From an uncultured Elusimicrobia bacterium (GTDB lineage Bacteria > Elusimicrobiota > Elusimicrobia > Elusimicrobiales > Elusimicrobiaceae): a stretch of 5,806 nt of DNA. Below, in pieces: positions 5,636 through 5,806 of this stretch. Position 1 is the first letter of the stretch. The number at the start of each line of letters is the position of its first letter. A model generated the notes under the pieces. It searched no databases, was not told where the DNA came from, and saw only the letters and a program-made list of their open reading frames with translations. The stretch lies in contig CAMUXX010000065.1 of NCBI GenBank assembly GCA_947164805.1, positions 1 to 5,806 on the forward strand, written 5' to 3'. Made by a program: the position numbers and the translations under genes.

Positions 5636-5806
5636 ATGAATAAAATACCTTTTTTGTTTTTGTTATTATTTTTGGCAACGGAAATTTTTGCATACCCCGT
5701 CGCACCAAGCCTTGAAGTTTGGGAAAAGCACCCCGGCAAAATTTACCCTATAACTGTTGAATACCCCCCAGAAGGCGCAAAAATAAGCGAGGGTGCAAAA
5801 GGTATT
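5636..5806 (+). CDS. Secreted protein, N-terminal part only (runs off the window)
   Basis: The first 57 codons of a + strand gene open with ATG 5636. Residues 1-19 form a signal peptide: MNKIP, then a Leu/Phe-rich core, then TEIFA before Y20, so the product should cross the inner membrane. The mature start YPVAPSLEVWEKHPGK is followed by a beta-rich looking stretch containing EYPPEGAKI. That YPPEG segment recalls the beginning of an Ig-like region found ahead of some N-acetylmuramoyl-L-alanine amidases, but too little is present to name it. The ribosome site is weak (only TTAAG directly before ATG). The start codon is 25 bases from that of nif3 in divergent orientation, so the two genes share their upstream region. 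Confidence 0.75.
   Translation, partial: MNKIPFLFLLLFLATEIFAYPVAPSLEVWEKHPGKIYPITVEYPPEGAKISEGAKGI

Noticed and set aside
1..5806. CRISPR array, insertion sequence, tRNA or rRNA
   Set aside because: No direct repeats with spacers, transposase motifs, terminal inverted repeats or RNA gene signatures were seen; nearly all the sequence is accounted for by coding regions.

Overview
The window is AT-rich bacterial DNA carrying a type IV pilin/pseudopilin assembly locus together with two widespread cytosolic enzymes. The best guess for the host is a Gram-negative gut-type Elusimicrobiota (Elusimicrobium-like) bacterium. That guess rests on the style of the pilin stalk, the pairing of a GspG-like pseudopilin with an A24 prepilin peptidase, and base composition. 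An AT-rich gut alphaproteobacterium remains possible. No rRNA, tRNA or marker gene in the window settles the question.

Left third (1-1497, + strand): the 3' part of one long gene whose start lies before the window. Its first 59 visible codons look like the stalk of a type IV pilin. They are followed by an in-frame TAG at 178-180, then by 438 further open codons encoding a very cysteine-rich, probably extracellular region ending at TAA 1495-1497. The gene is either broken by a nonsense mutation, read through at the stop, or miscalled at one base. A strong 15-bp stem terminator (1514-1553) follows and serves the two convergent transcription units.

Middle and right (5610 down to 1601, - strand): five tightly packed genes that read as one operon. 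In transcription order they are a Nif3/YbgI dinuclear-metal protein, an M20 metallopeptidase, a small GspG-like pseudopilin, a PilD-type prepilin peptidase, and a secreted protein of unknown function. Gaps are 8, 1 and 15 bases, and the last junction is a one-base TAATG overlap. The last three genes probably belong to the envelope/pilus programme that also uses the + strand pilin-like protein. The first two are housekeeping-type enzymes with no obvious pilus role.

Right edge (5636-5806, + strand): the first 57 codons of a secreted protein, divergent from nif3 with only 25 bases between the two start codons.
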